64,000 nt of DNA from Seriola aureovittata. Lineage: Eukaryota; Chordata; Actinopteri; Carangiformes; Carangidae. The position numbers and the translations under genes were made by a program. Under the pieces are notes generated by a model. The model was not told the origin of the DNA. It saw nothing but the letters and a program-made list of their open reading frames with translations, and ran no database searches. The stretch lies in contig NC_079380.1 in the NCBI RefSeq assembly GCF_021018895.1, positions 8,313,236-8,377,235 of the forward strand. Reading direction: 5' to 3'. Position 1 is the stretch's first letter; each line of letters starts with the position of its first letter. Of this stretch, positions 1 to 13,300 are shown piece by piece.

Positions 1-1630
1 GCTTCTGTCTTTTTCTCAGTATATATTGAGTGCAAGCATTAAGGATTAAGGAACAAATACAAAAACACATACAAAGAGGGGAAACTCATGCAACAGGACC
101 TGCTAACACTGGAAGTGATCTTGGACGTGAGGGGTATGGGCTTGATTTCATATCCAGCTGCAGACATATCCATAGAAACAGCACAACCCTACAGCAACAG
201 CTATATCCACAGTAACAGCTTCAGCCTGCAGCCAGGTAACATCTGTAGCCAGCTGCAGCTGTGGTCAAAGCCCCTGGTTGTTGGAGCTCGGCCTTTCAAA
301 AGGAGTCATGAGCGATAAATTCATAATGTAAGTGTCACATCATCTCTTCTTTCTGCTCTGTTCTGTTCTTTCTGCTTTCTTTATGTTCAGACAGAAGTAC
401 TTTGTCATATCGAACAGCCACACTCGAAGGTGGAGTGAAGAGCCAGCTGCCATATACAGGGGCGATATTGTTTAATATGGGGATAATGATGCACATTTTC
501 AGACGGTCTCTCCTGGGAGAGACCCGTAATGTTTCACTCAGTTCACATTAAAAGTGACAGAAATAGTTGTGACAAGAATGAGAAAAGAGCGAGAAAGAGT
601 TCAAACCCTGGCTCCTTTCTCACCTTCACCCAGCTGAACGATCATGGTGGAAAGCGGGGTTGCAGTTTGGAGGAAGCATACAACTGTGAGTGACACACAA
701 AACAGAAAGTCGTTGGACTCTAATGGCTCTAATGTCAGACAGAAATTTTGTCCGGCATTAGAAATTTTGGATGGAAATGAAAATCAGGTTAATGTCAAAA
801 CCCGACATTGGCTAACTGACATTGTGATGTTTAGCAGACGTTTAGACCTCATCTCCTCTGCTCTCTCCTCCTGTTCTCTTTTCCTCTCTCCTGTCCCGGT
901 CATAAAAAGGATGCAGTCAGCATACGCAGACAAAAATCTAACCAAATCTCCCATTTTTTGATGTGATGATTAGATCAGGAACACATCTTTTTTTAATCAG
1001 TTCATTTTATACATAAAGGAGACTTAACCATTCATTTCAACACACCAACCAATATCAGATTATACAAAAGTAAACCACCATGCACTGTTTCATCCCATAG
1101 GGGTTAAACAGTCATCAGTGCTCATGATTCCAGATGGACTGACAGTCACAGCAGCACTATTAGATGCCAGCTACAGGCTGATACTCCATGCAGCAGCAGA
1201 TGTACATCAATCAGCATTGTAATGCTATTTATTACTTACTGCAGAGTAAACAGTGGATCCTGCACTCTCTCCATCTGATAACATCTATCTTCACAGCCTC
1301 ATCCTTTGCTCTGTTGTGCTTGTTGCTCTTTCAAATTCTCTCTCTCTTTCCCTCTCTCGTATTTTATCCATGAACATTGTCGGTCTATTGTTGGCCCATC
1401 TTCACTGTGTTTTTCCACTCCATACCACTCCTTTGTTTTCTGTTAGTCTTTCCATCCCCAAAATCTTCATTCTTCTAGCTGTATCTCCTCTTCTCTCCTG
1501 GTCGTTGTTGTGTTGTGTGCAAATATATTCTATTTTTACTGGGGAGGAAGCATCAGGGTGTGGCGTCTTGACTTCAGTTGAGCGAATCAGTCAATCACTT
1601 TGTCATTATCAAGGCCACAAACCAGCTCTC
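1..1630. other. Intergenic DNA, no gene recognised
   Basis: Reading frames here are short, lack splice-site support and match no family I recognise. A CT-rich stretch around 1320-1370 gives spurious serine/leucine-rich frames. Confidence 0.6.
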
Positions 1631-1639
1631 TCTCAGATC

Positions 1640-3215
1640 ATTGAGCCTCTCCTGACCCCACAGCTGCAGCTCCTGCCCGGGATGGTAAGGGCCACCTGTA
1701 AGATTGCCTTCAATGATGGAAGCATCACGGCATCAAGGAGCTTGAACACACTCAGAATGTCTGGGATGGCATCGGCCCCCTTCCTGCTCAAAAAGCTTTT
1801 CGCCACCAAGACCTCTTCTTGGACTAGTTGGATATTTCAGACGAAGGTTTCAGCGGCCGGGTGACATGCTTGGGTGCCAATCATGACCTCTCTCCCAACA
1901 CTAGAAAAACAAGTCTCCAGCTCATCGGTCAGGGGTAGAAATGCCTCTGCTTGAGATGTTCTGAATCATTGAGCAGGTCTGAGCCTGACCCACATGACAC
2001 CTCCACAACAAAGTCTTCCATCCTCTTCTGTGTCCTTCTCGAACCGAGAGAGGGCTCCTGGGTGTTGCTCTCCTCACATATTTGTCTTCTGTTCACTTCA
2101 CCGGCTGACTGGACAGCACTTTTATAGTGTGCCGCCTGTGCGCTTTCTTTCTGGACAACTCTGTGAAACCCTTCAGTGATGCCAAGCAACTTTTTGAACA
2201 CAACCAGCAGGTGGACCACAGGGAGTTTGGATCATTTTGAATGAAGACCTAGTGCTGTTGATGTTTTGATCGTCTGAAGGGATTTCATGACTGTAGCAAA
2301 ATTCTTCAGCAGTGTATCAACAGAGCACAACTGACATTGACCATTGGGTGTCTGATATTTGTACAATCTCTCCCTGCTCAATGTGGAGCTCTTTCTGAAT
2401 TGCAGCAAACTGGTTGTGGTTGACTAGACACTAAAAAATGCATAGAGGTGGTCAAGCAGATCAGACACAAGCACATTCAGGAATGGCATTGCAGGTGTGG
2501 CAAAGGACCAAGTTGAGGTCATGTGCATAGCAATGCACAGAGACAGTCTCTGGATATTTTTCTCTGAAACAAGCTTGCACCATTCGAACAGATCCACTCA
2601 TCACTGCTGCACCATCATATGTTTGGGCCACAACTTTCAGGTCAGAAATGTTGTTGGACACAAGAACCTGCTCGACTGCATTTGTGATTACCTTTGCACC
2701 ATAGCCACACATGGAAACCTCCTACCACACACATACAGCGAGTTGTTCTGTGTGCATGGCTTTGTTTACCATTACCGCGTACATCTTTTATTCCTTTATT
2801 TCTTGAATTATCTGCGCTGTGACCTCTGTGAACAACATCTGTATGTACATCATGTAGTATTGGCAAGACTTTTGTATTTCTGCAGGAAAGGGTCAAACCT
2901 TTGTAGCAGCTGCATACATTCAAGAAAGTTCCCTTGTTTGAGACTGTCATCCATTTCACTGTGGCCACAGAAAGAAATGCAGTTTGGGCAGAAAGGCAGT
3001 AACTGAAACAATGTGTCGGAGATACTCCCTTCTGTCACTTATCTCGGCTACACTGGAACAAAGGATCCACCTGCTGGAGTCTTCGTTGCCAAGGAAAAGA
3101 AGGATGCGTTTCTCTGCATCATTTGAAGGAGCCTTAGAAATGGGACAGTCACGCCGCTGTGACACAACCGGTCTACAAATGCCACCTCCAAAGGTTGTGA
3201 GACACAGCTAGTCGG
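1640..3215 (-). pseudogene. Decayed hAT-family transposase (ZMYM1-like, DUF4371 type)
   Basis: Read on the minus strand, broken pieces of one transposase appear in the expected order. Near 3165-2850 are VAEISDRREYLRHIV and, in another frame, GHSEMDDSLKQGNFLECMQL, typical of the DUF4371 domain. Near 2710-2465 is VVAQTYDGAAVMSG followed by VHCYAHDLNLVL, the RNase H-like core region of ZMYM1-like hAT proteins. Near 2219-2100 is FKKLLGITEGFHRVVQKES. Near 1735-1680 is LQVALTIPG, resembling the start of the hAT C-terminal dimerisation region. The pieces sit in different frames separated by stops, so the copy is dead. I could not identify terminal inverted repeats or an 8-bp target duplication by eye. 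Family assignment is by remembered motif; inactivity is read directly from the frame breaks. Confidence 0.75.
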
Positions 3216-3219
3216 CAGG

Positions 3220-5149
3220 AGCTACTTATTATTCAAGAAATAACTCAATTTTAATACAGTACTGCTAATTTAAATCTAACAGACAGCACAACACACCAAG
3301 TAGAAAATATTTCCCTTGGTATTTTTAAGTTGTGTTTTATTTCCTGAGCAGTAATTGTCACTCCAACAGTTACAGCGTTTGTATTCAAGGCTACACTAAA
3401 ACATTTTAGTCTGTTTGCTGGCATTCGTAAGTAGACATTCCCAGTGTGAACAAACTCAGACAGTACATAGTGTGAAAATCATGTCATTTATATGTAGATA
3501 AAGTCCTTTAAATCCTGACCTTTTTGGCTTGTGTCCACCTAAGAATTAATCAATTTGTGGTCCCTCATCACACGTTAGAGCTTTAGTTGTAAGTCGTTCA
3601 AGCGAAAATGTGATTTTCCTCTTAAAGATTCTTTGGTTTTGCTTTGTATGATTTTCACAGACACATGGAGGTGAAAGTAAAATAATTTCTCCAACAAAAT
3701 CCAAAATTAGACAATAGCAATTATAAATTCATGACTCACACTCGAGAGTCCAACCACTGCAAACTAACACAGTGGCCTGAGGCCTTTCACCAGATAAATT
3801 ACAGTCTAATCCCAGTGATCATTAGGCTTCCCATCGCAGACATGGATCAATACACTGAACTGCAGTGTCATGGATCCATCACTGTTTAAAAGCACGCTTC
3901 AGTCTCTTTGAACTACTATTAACAACCACTTTTTATTCACCACAGGAGAAAATCACAAGGTTGCTGCAGTTTCAAGTGAGCGATGCGCCAGATGTCACAC
4001 ACACCTTTTCATTCACTGCTGCTGCAGCTGCTGCAGCTGTAAACACACGTTCATTGTAAACCATCGATTTAAATCTCAGGCACTCACTGCTGCACGTTTC
4101 ACCGGGTACATGCTGTGCTTAGCTTTCCACCTCCCCTCATGCTGCATTCAAGGATGTGGGGATCATGCGAAAAAACGACCATCCTGTTTCAAATGACAGT
4201 GCATCATGGAGGAAAATGTTTAAATTATGAGATTTGCAGTTAATGGAGGTTTGTAGACAGGACTTTTAACCGTCTGGAGACAAGGTTGATCTTCTAAACT
4301 GTTCGTATTCCACAATCCTTTTTTTCTATCTTTTGTGTAAAGCTGCTAAAAACAGTTTGAGGTTGTAAAAATATTGTTTCATGTTTATACAAACACAAAC
4401 AGCAGAAAATGGAGGAAATAAATCTATACAGTTACAGTCTATTTACATATGTATATATGATTTTTATTTTAATTTTTTCATTATAAATCTCACAGAAAAT
4501 ACTAATAATTGACTTTTTAAAACTTCTTTTAAAAAATAATGGCCTACAGATATGTATTAGATTAAGTTTGAAGCCCTACATCAACATTTTGTCTCTACAT
4601 GACTATGTAAAAGTTATGTTAGTGTAAATACATGTTCATTGTATTCACCAAAGACAGACTCCAGAGGGTTGTAAGGAAACATCTTCAGTCAACATCTGTT
4701 TTATTTTGAAAGATTTGTCATTTCAACCACAACCCACATTGGAGTCAGATTTTAAAAGTGAACTGAAGCTGCAGGTTGTGTTTTCGTTTTTCAGTATTTA
4801 CCGCTTGTCTGTTGTTATAAGCTCTGTGATTGGATGTTTCTTGCCGAAATGCACCATGGGAGTCTAGTCTACCTGAGCCTGATACTGCATTTACAAGTAG
4901 GCTAACTTGGACTGATGATTGAACAATGCGAGTCGTTACGTTGTCTATGGGAAAAACTTGCAACTCTATTACCTCTAATCTAAACCTAATTAACCGATCA
5001 TCCAATACGATTACCGATAGCCATCTCAAGGTTTCCCATTCCTAAAACCAACCTACAAGTCTGATGAGCCAAGTACAGCTCCCCGTTCTGCCCTTTAATT
5101 TCACATGAGCAAGCTGAAGTGTGTGAACACCTACAGTTCCTGAAGGCAT
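3220..5149. other. Intergenic DNA upstream of sbk1
   Basis: No gene is seen. A short CTG/CAG-rich cluster lies at about 4016-4040. The stretch 4320-4740 is AT-rich with no coding signal. Confidence 0.55.
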
Positions 5150-5430
5150 CATCGTCGCAGAGGAGCGCACCGCCGCTCTGCGCTCTGATTGGACGTTAGA
5201 GGCGGTGGGCGGGTCCGCCGGCGGAGTGCGGAGACAATAGACAGCGGCTCTGAGGCGACTGAGCGGCGGACAGTCTGTGACGGACAGCGGCGGTGTGGAC
5301 GGCGGAGGTCCCTGCCGAGGTGTCAGTGTCAGGCTCGGTGTTTCTCTGCACCGCTGAGGATTAAACCAACAACACACTTCAAAGATCTGCGACGTCTCCT
5401 CAGCTCGTTCAAGACTCAGGTGTTGTCTGG

Positions 5431-5439
5431 ATGGACTGA
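5431..5439 (+). promoter_or_regulatory. Minimal upstream ORF (Met-Asp-stop) ahead of the sbk1 start
   Basis: ATG GAC TGA occupies 5431-5439, in the same frame as the candidate sbk1 start codon at 5446 and ending 6 nt before it. Such two-codon uORFs can lower initiation at a following start by affecting reinitiation. Whether it lies inside the mRNA depends on the unknown transcription start. Confidence 0.5.
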
Positions 5440-5445
5440 TATTGC

Positions 5446-5464
5446 ATGCAGCGCATTTTCAAAG
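5446..5464 (+). CDS. sbk1: sbk1 coding exon 1 (first 6 codons plus 1 nt)
   Basis: ATG at 5446 opens a frame MQRIFK that continues in phase 1 into the exon at 17314, giving MQRIFK-GTSVSRP. An in-frame TGA at 5437 lies just upstream, so translation cannot begin earlier in this frame. The N-terminal extension makes the protein length match the family, which supports this start. It remains less certain than the other exons. Confidence 0.6.
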
Positions 5465-8400
5465 GTAAGATCAGGCTGGTGTTTTATTCCAGCTAAACCA
5501 ATTAACTGCTAATTAAAATCTGGTTTATGTGTCCAGATGTGTTTTTATACATTTCCCCTCAGATTGTGTTTGAATTGTGTATTTTTTGTGTATTTGTGAT
5601 GCTGTGTTGCAGAGCATCACGCTAGTCTACTGTTGTGTTTAAAGCCATGAGGCTTTACACTGTTAATTATCCTCATTCAAACTCATGTTTGTTTTTTTAA
5701 TTGCAGCTGTAAATCATTTTAAATTCTCACACACAATTAAAAAAAAAAGTTGCACCATGTGACTTGACTGAGCAGAACAATAGAGCTGCTTTGAAGCTAT
5801 TGTGTCCCAGCTACACATATATAACCCGTCAATCTCTATTTCTGTTATTGGCATTTGTAATTATATTGATCACACGTTTCTGCATTTGAACACATTTTGC
5901 ACAAACACCCTCATGTGCACACACACTCCTGCACTGCCTGACTTCACATGTGCAGCAGTTGTAATGGATGTAAAGCAGGCTTTGTGTCTGCAGAGCTGAT
6001 TCACACTTCATGTCTTTGTGTTGCAGTTTGTGGCTCTGAGGCTGTAAACATTGTTACTGGCAATGACCTCAGCTCAGATACAGGATGATCAGTTATAGAT
6101 ACTTGAATTCAGCCTTCATTTTTTTTATTAATGTGAATACATACATCATGTGGGAAATGGCACAAAAAAGGCATCTGGAGTCTCAAATTGATCTGCAGAG
6201 CTCCTACTATCAGCTGTTTGGAGCTGAAGCGATTAGTCGATTTATTGATTTGTCATTGACAGAAAAGTAATTGGTATAATCAGTTTGTTGTTTCGGTCAT
6301 TTCTCAAGCATTGACTGAATTTTGTGTAAACTGAATACGTTTCCGTTTTGGAGCCACCAATAGCAGATTCTCTCATTTGAGAAGCTGAAACTAAAGAATA
6401 TTCAGAGTATTTTTTAAATTTTTTTTTGAAAAACGGCTGCAGCAATTAGTTGCTTTACAGAAAGATAATCAATAACCATATTGATTATCTGTTAGTAGTT
6501 TCTAGTAATTTTTTTTAAGGTAAAAATTGTGGAAAGATTGCCAAAAATGATCTGGTTTCAGTTTTGTAAATGAAAAGATTGTGTTTTTCATCGTCATGTT
6601 CACTATTAACTGAAAATCTGTCGCTTTTGGACATTTGTTTGGAAAAAATGAGACATTTGAAGACGTCACTTGACGACCAACAAATGGTGGCGTCTTCATT
6701 TTGCCTGTTTTGTCCAATGAACAGTTGAAACCCCAAAGACTTTCATTTTACTGTCAAAAAGCAGAAAGTTTTCTGATTTGAGCTTCTTAAATGAGATGAT
6801 TTGATTTTGGTTTTAATTGTTGCAATTCACTGTAAACTGAATATCTTTGGGTTTTGGACATTTATCTTGCGTCGCCTTCAGCTCTGGGAATTTTTGATGG
6901 GTGTTTTTTTCACTATTTTCTCACACAATTAGTTGATTAATCAACAAAACAATCAGCAGTTCCAGCAACAATGAAAATAAGTTGCAGCCCTGTTTATTTG
7001 GGACATAAAGCCTTGTCTTCTAGTATGATATCAGTAGCCATGAGTCAGCCGGGGACGGTGTTTTCTAACAGCTAATGAGACTCACATTAGATTCTTAACG
7101 TATCTGATGAAATATGGCAGCGACAGTTTCACATGGCAGAACTGAGAAGCCTGTTTTGTGTGTTTCTGTCAGAAATTTAGGAGCTAGTGCTTCAAAATTA
7201 AGTGTTTCAAGAGGCACATTTGCGAACAAAAGACATTTGAAGACATCACTTTTGGTTCTGAGAAGTTTGTGTTTGCTTTTTTTTTTTTTTTTTGAGAGTA
7301 AGATTAATTGATTCATCAGTGGATTAATGGATGGTGAAAATAGTCATTAGTCACAGCCCTACAGCTGACCAAACCAAGATGTCTGTCTGGTTTTCTGGCT
7401 GCACTGATGCTCATGTAAACACAGCAGACAGAGGAAAGAGAGTGCCAGAAGAAGAAAGAGGGGCAGAGATTAAAGCAGACAAAAGGGAGTAACGTTACCA
7501 ACTGTAGTCTGGGGTTCACAGCAGCAGAAATGGGTTGCCATTACAGCAGTGGCCCAGTGATTTGCCGCTGAGCGTGCGGGCACAAAGCCCCAGTGTTTGA
7601 AGATGCTGTAGGCCGAGCCAGTTAAAGCAAGCCCGCTTTGATGTGCTCCACAGCTCCATGAGCTCTGTGGGAGCCGACCACTGGGCCCCGCCGGAGGACC
7701 GAGACTCGGGCCGCCGCACAGGGAGACAGGTCCATACACGCACATGCAGTGTGAGTGTGAAGGCCTGAGCTTTTACTTCTACAAACATTTTAGGAGGAAA
7801 GAGCTGCTTGTGGGGCAGAAATAATCTGTGTTTCTCTATGGGCACTGTCAGAATAACATTTCACAGCACATGTTAGCTCACTGGCTCTGACGTGAATAGG
7901 TAAGAATGACAAAGGATGGAGCTAACAGGCCCACAAAGACTGGTGCAGGCGAGGAAGCCTGTCCACTTTCCATCCACTGGACTGGTTTCTGTTTGATTGG
8001 ACCGGTAAAGATGGTTTGATTCAGCTTGTGACCGTTTGTGCTGCAGATAGATTACAGTGAAACACCCCCCCCCCCCCCTTCCCGCTCTGATGATGGAGGC
8101 CGAGAGTTCACTGAGTTCAGCAGGCTCTGCTGGCACACACCAACTGCTAACTGATGACCGACAAAACCAAATGACATTTCAGTTCATTACCACTACAGTG
8201 AAACTTGGAGCCATTTTATAGCAGTGTCTGTTTATGTTTTTCAAATATGTGAATGTCCTTGTAAAATTCAGCAGCATTTTGTTTGTGCATGATTACGTGA
8301 TACGCGAAGATAAGAGCAGAGGGGAAGCCCAGGGTTGCAGTTATTTTCATTATCAGCTATTCTTCTGAGTATTGTTCTATTAATCATTCGTCTAAAAAAA

Positions 8401-10017
8401 AAAATATTGAGAACATGCTCATAAACTCACAAGCTCCCAGAGACAAAGGTCATATCTTAAAATGTGTTGTTGTTTTTTTTATTGTTTGAGCTTTATTCTG
8501 ACCAGCCAACAGTGCTAAACCCAAGATATTCAGCTTCAATTGAATATGACAAAGAAAAGCATAAAATCCTCACATTCAAGAAGCTGAAACTACAGACTGT
8601 TTGGCATCACGGTGAAACGTTAATCGTTTAATAGTTGCTGATTATTTTTCTGTCGAAGGACTAATCGTTTCAGCTCTAGTGAAGCCTAAAATATTCCACT
8701 GTGTTTTACAATGCTGTTTGTTTCTATTTAAGCACAATACAAACTCCACTGTCCTGGCAGGTCAACAGTTCAGGTAATTAAACAACCTGCCAGACTGGCA
8801 CAACTCAGAATCCAGTCCTGTTGAATCGCTGACTTTGACTTGCCTCTAATTTTATACTGGAGCAACATTAACTACCGATTAATTTCATTTTCAATTTATT
8901 GTAGAAGAAAATATTACAGAATATCTTTGCTTTTCTGTTGGAAATGATGCAGCACGGTGTTAGGATTTCTTCTGCAGCTCAGACTCTGATGGGATGTGAG
9001 CAGAGGAGATGACAGGTCTTCATTTTAATACCGAGCTGCTGATCCTCCACCTAATAACAGAGTGAGACATGCACAGTCAGAGTTTGGAAGTCGAACAGCT
9101 CTGATTTCCTTCGTCTTCTCGTCATGTTGTGGACTCGCATCCAGTCCATCCTACTCTGCTGGTTTCAGACAGCGTTGTGCCGGAGGATGCAGATGTTGCA
9201 GGATGGCGTGAGCTACATTTATACTCATCCAGCCACACTTAACAATGCATGAATGGCTTCACAGGCATTAGTCTGTTCTACCAGTAAGCTGTTTGGCTTG
9301 TTAGCTCTGGACCTTTTTATGTTTGCATTAACACAGAAAGTCTTTCTAAGTCAAGGCTAAGGGTATCAAGGGTATCAGTTTTTGCCTCTGATAAAGATAC
9401 AACAAATGAACAAGTCAAAACATGGATTGTGAATGTTGCTGAGAATATTATCACCCTCACTGAGGACTTTATGTTGTCACTACTCAGTTTGCTTGTTTGT
9501 GTGTTAGCAGGATATCTCAAAAAAATATGTTTCTATATTTAATAAAAGTTGTGAGAAGGTCAGGCTATTTGCCAAAGCTAAGTGATAAGTCAATATTGTG
9601 AGACATTTTTCTGTCTATCCCATCATTGTCTTAATTAGTAGGTGTCTATCATTCAGAGAGACTACAGGTTTTCAGGTATTTGGTCGTAAAGCTAAATACT
9701 GGACGTTGCGTTATGATCAGTGTAGCCCGAATACGTGTACCAGATCTTAAGGCAGTCCATCCAATAGTTTTTAAAACATGTCAGTAAAAAACACAGATGT
9801 TCACTTCATGGTGGCACTAAAGGAAGTCGGGGGATAAGCGTTCATCCTCTGAAGATCATAGATGTCTGTACTGAATTTCATGACAATCCATTGAGTAGTT
9901 GTTAAGAGTTCAGTCTGGACCCAGTGGTAGAGCCATTGCCTAAAAACATGCTCTACAGTCCAAATATGGTAACAGGTATAAACAAAATACAACTAGTTAA
10001 AAATTTAAATAGCTCCT

Positions 10018-10061
<44 letters not shown>

Positions 10062-10334
10062 CTATTGCATAAATTATTCTTTAAGTCTAATTTAACAAGA
10101 TAAAAGTTTACCTAGTATTTCTTCTCTCCTCTTTCTGGAACCTTCGGAGCTCTAAAGACTTTTGTTGGGAGCCAAATACGGCTTAAGATGGGAGCACTTG
10201 TTAAGTATTTTTCAGTTGGGTGACATATTGATTTAACATTACAAATGATTAATTGGGTGCTGATGTTTTACAAGTCGATGTTGGCCTGAACACAAATGAG
10301 GTGGCAGAAGCAGTTTTTTTTTTCCTGCACCGTT

Positions 10335-10378
<44 letters not shown>

Positions 10379-13300
10379 TTTCATGTTTGCCAAGCAACAC
10401 AGAGACCGTTACTCAGCACTTTTGTCGGGTTTGTCATGTTTATTACCAGTCGCCTGTAGTGTTAATATGTGGTATACGTGTTCAGGTGTCCACTGATGTT
10501 TTGGCAGCTTCTCTGTTGCTTTGTGTGATTGTTTGGTCCAGCGAACAGCAGAGAGTCTGTGGATCTGAGGGAACAGGAGCATGTATTGGCAGCATATCAG
10601 CGGTGATCTGGTGCCATGAATAGACTGATGAACATGTTGTATGATCTTAAAATCTGTCCTAAAACTAACTGGTGTTAACTGCAGGGGCTTTAGAACAGGA
10701 ACAGTCTGATCTGTGTTCTTTGTTCCAGTTAAAGCTCTTGCAGCATTATTCTGCACAAGCCGCAATTGATTTGCTGCCTTTCTGGAGATACCTGAGAGCA
10801 TTGCATTGCGGTACTTTAAATAAAAGCTTGCACTGGCTTTTCTGTGAAGGGAAGAGAGAAATGTACTGACCTTTTTCGTTCTGTTCAATTTCTGTGGCTC
10901 GAAAATAAGACCAGTCAGTCACAAATACATTTCTTGCCAACTATTTATTTATTTATATTTTTTTTTTTGTTGTTGTTGTCTTTTTCTGAATCCCATAACT
11001 TTGCTTGTGAGTTGTACTATACATGTATTGTACAATAGTACTATTAAAAAGTGTTTCATTCAATTTAAAACAGTTTGAGTTTATGTCTTTATGTTCACAG
11101 GTTTTCAACACGGTAAATATCTGTGTATGTGTGGGTAAAGGAAAGTGTCAGTATTCCAGTGTTTATAAAGAAACACATTGACGGGATGTTCTGAGCCTTA
11201 GTAATGTCAAAACAACATTGATCATGCAACATGGAAAAGAGGAAATATTAATGGATTGTGCCACTGCTATTACTTTTGTCTCACTTTGGACTTTCAGTTC
11301 CCATAATGCTTTGCGGATTTGGAACAGGAATTATAATGGAATAGATTCAGTGACACTGAGAGCCACACCTTGAGCCCCAGTGTTTGTTTGTTTTTTTTAA
11401 CCTTTATTTGTTTATACAGTGGCAAACTGGCCACCATTTAAAAATGTAATGATTCTCAGGCAAGTTCTGCAGTTATAAGGAGTGTCTTTTTATGATTTCT
11501 AAGCTGATTTATGGATGTTCATTCATGATGGACATCAGAGATAATGATATCATCTAGAAGTGTAAATCACACTGAATCTAAAAATGTGTGTGTCAGATTT
11601 GACTGATTTGACTATGCATCAGGAGGAAGGAGATGCCTTTTACAAGGCCAGTGAAGAGGGCTCAGACAGGATCATCAGCTATATAGAATTTGGAGTCATC
11701 AGCATAGTGGTGAAAATCAGTAGCAAATGATGACCCTTTTGTAGTAAAAAAATAATGTCTGAGAAGTAGCGGACCCAGAGTTGAGCAGTGTGGTACTCCA
11801 TGTGGAAAGGTACACAGAACAGCTCTACTTGAGGATTACTAACTTTTTACCCTCTAGGGTTTCCAGTCTCTGTGAGTGTATGCATATGTGTAAGGCTTTA
11901 TAGTTGGGAAAGAGAAACTGAGTGTGAAATTTAGCATGAAATGGTTTCTATCACATGCATACAAGATTACAATGGTTGAGTCAGTGTAACATACAGTAGA
12001 CTGAGGAGCAAGGGAACAAGAAACGAACCTTGTGGTACTCCACATGGGAAGTTCCTTTTTTCTTGACACAAGGAGCCGCACTTTGATCGAGGGAACGGTG
12101 CTACCTGTTATAGCCTGACCAGTACAGGACAAAATTAGGCAGTCATTTTATTTTCAAATACGCATAACATAATACATACTAAGTGGACCATTTTACAGCA
12201 TAAAAATCAAGTGTTTAGACAATCCATAAGAAGCGTGTAGTACAAGGAGCAGTTGACAACATTAAGTAAATTAGCCAGTCGTCATGGCAGGCACGACAAC
12301 TTGCCGCTGTTGCTGCCTGAGGATGGATAAATGGTCATTAACACTTTGTGAGCTTGTCGCCTCTGTGCTAGCGCTGCTTCCCATCAGCAGGTATTCCCAC
12401 AGTTAGACTGTACCTTCACCTCCACTCCTGTGTGGTGTAATAGGTAGGTAACATTAGCAGGGAGGTACAGAAGTGGAGAAGAGCAGCAATGGCGCAAGGC
12501 AGATTGGCTGCGTTCCAGCTGTGCTTTGATTACACATGAGCGTTTCACTGAGAAGAAAGACAGCAGGGCGGTCTCATCGCACTTATCCGGGAGGCAAACG
12601 GGGCTTGGCGCTCCTTGAGGCCCTCTGGGGAACAGGCATGGCACCGATACCCAGAGAAGGAGCACTGGGGTTGCTGGGAGCTTCAGCGAATATAAGATGC
12701 TTCTAATTAGTGCTGGTTGTGACTTCTTTCATCTCCAGGCTCTTTGACATGACGGCAGTGTGAGAGCACATATGAGCGTATACTTATGCTCAGGAGAGAA
12801 GTGTGACACTATGCATACTCCATGCATACATGTCAAGGTTTTCATGGTTAAGTGAAGCCAAGAATAAAACAAGGCAACAGTAAATACAGTGTTAAGCCTT
12901 CAGTCAGTCATTCAACAAAAGCTGTCTTACAAGAGAAAATATTAATAAATGTAAGTTTCCATTTGAGACAAACAGCTGGTGGCGCTACTTCTCCAATCAG
13001 ATGCCATTAAACTTTCCAGAGGATGAAGGTGCAATGAGATGGGAACACGATTAAAAAACGCACTTTATGATTAATTAGCTTGGCAACGATGTCAGCAGGA
13101 TTACGCAAAAAGTACAGCACCGAACTTGGTGAAGGGATGGGGCGTGGGCCAGGGAAGAACCGAGAAAAGTTTGATGCGCAATCCAGTTAAAGAGGACATG
13201 AGAGATTGATATTTTCGTCATTTGCTCAGCAAATAATGTTTGGAACTTTGAAAATTAGACATATTAATGGTTGTTCAATTTATAAAATATATGTACATAC

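Larger units (their letters stand above)
5150..5464 (+). promoter_or_regulatory. sbk1: CpG-rich promoter and first exon of sbk1
   Basis: The stretch 5160-5345 is strikingly GC- and CpG-rich against AT-rich surroundings and contains a GC-box-like GGGCGGG near 5208. No TATA box is evident. The exon ends at 5464 with a strong donor, AAAG|GTAAGA. The exon reads in phase into the kinase exon at 17314. The transcription start cannot be placed from sequence alone. Confidence 0.65.

Noticed and set aside
1253..1864. 203-codon plus-strand frame
   Set aside because: The left part is CT-rich low complexity and the right part is antisense to the hAT relic; no domain or splice support.
7470..7845. Overlapping minus-strand frames in a GC-richer stretch
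   Set aside because: Length is explained by base composition; no splice-site framework or known motif.
10296..10623. Cysteine/valine-rich frames
   Set aside because: They translate the (GT)n microsatellite and the antisense of a LINE fragment.
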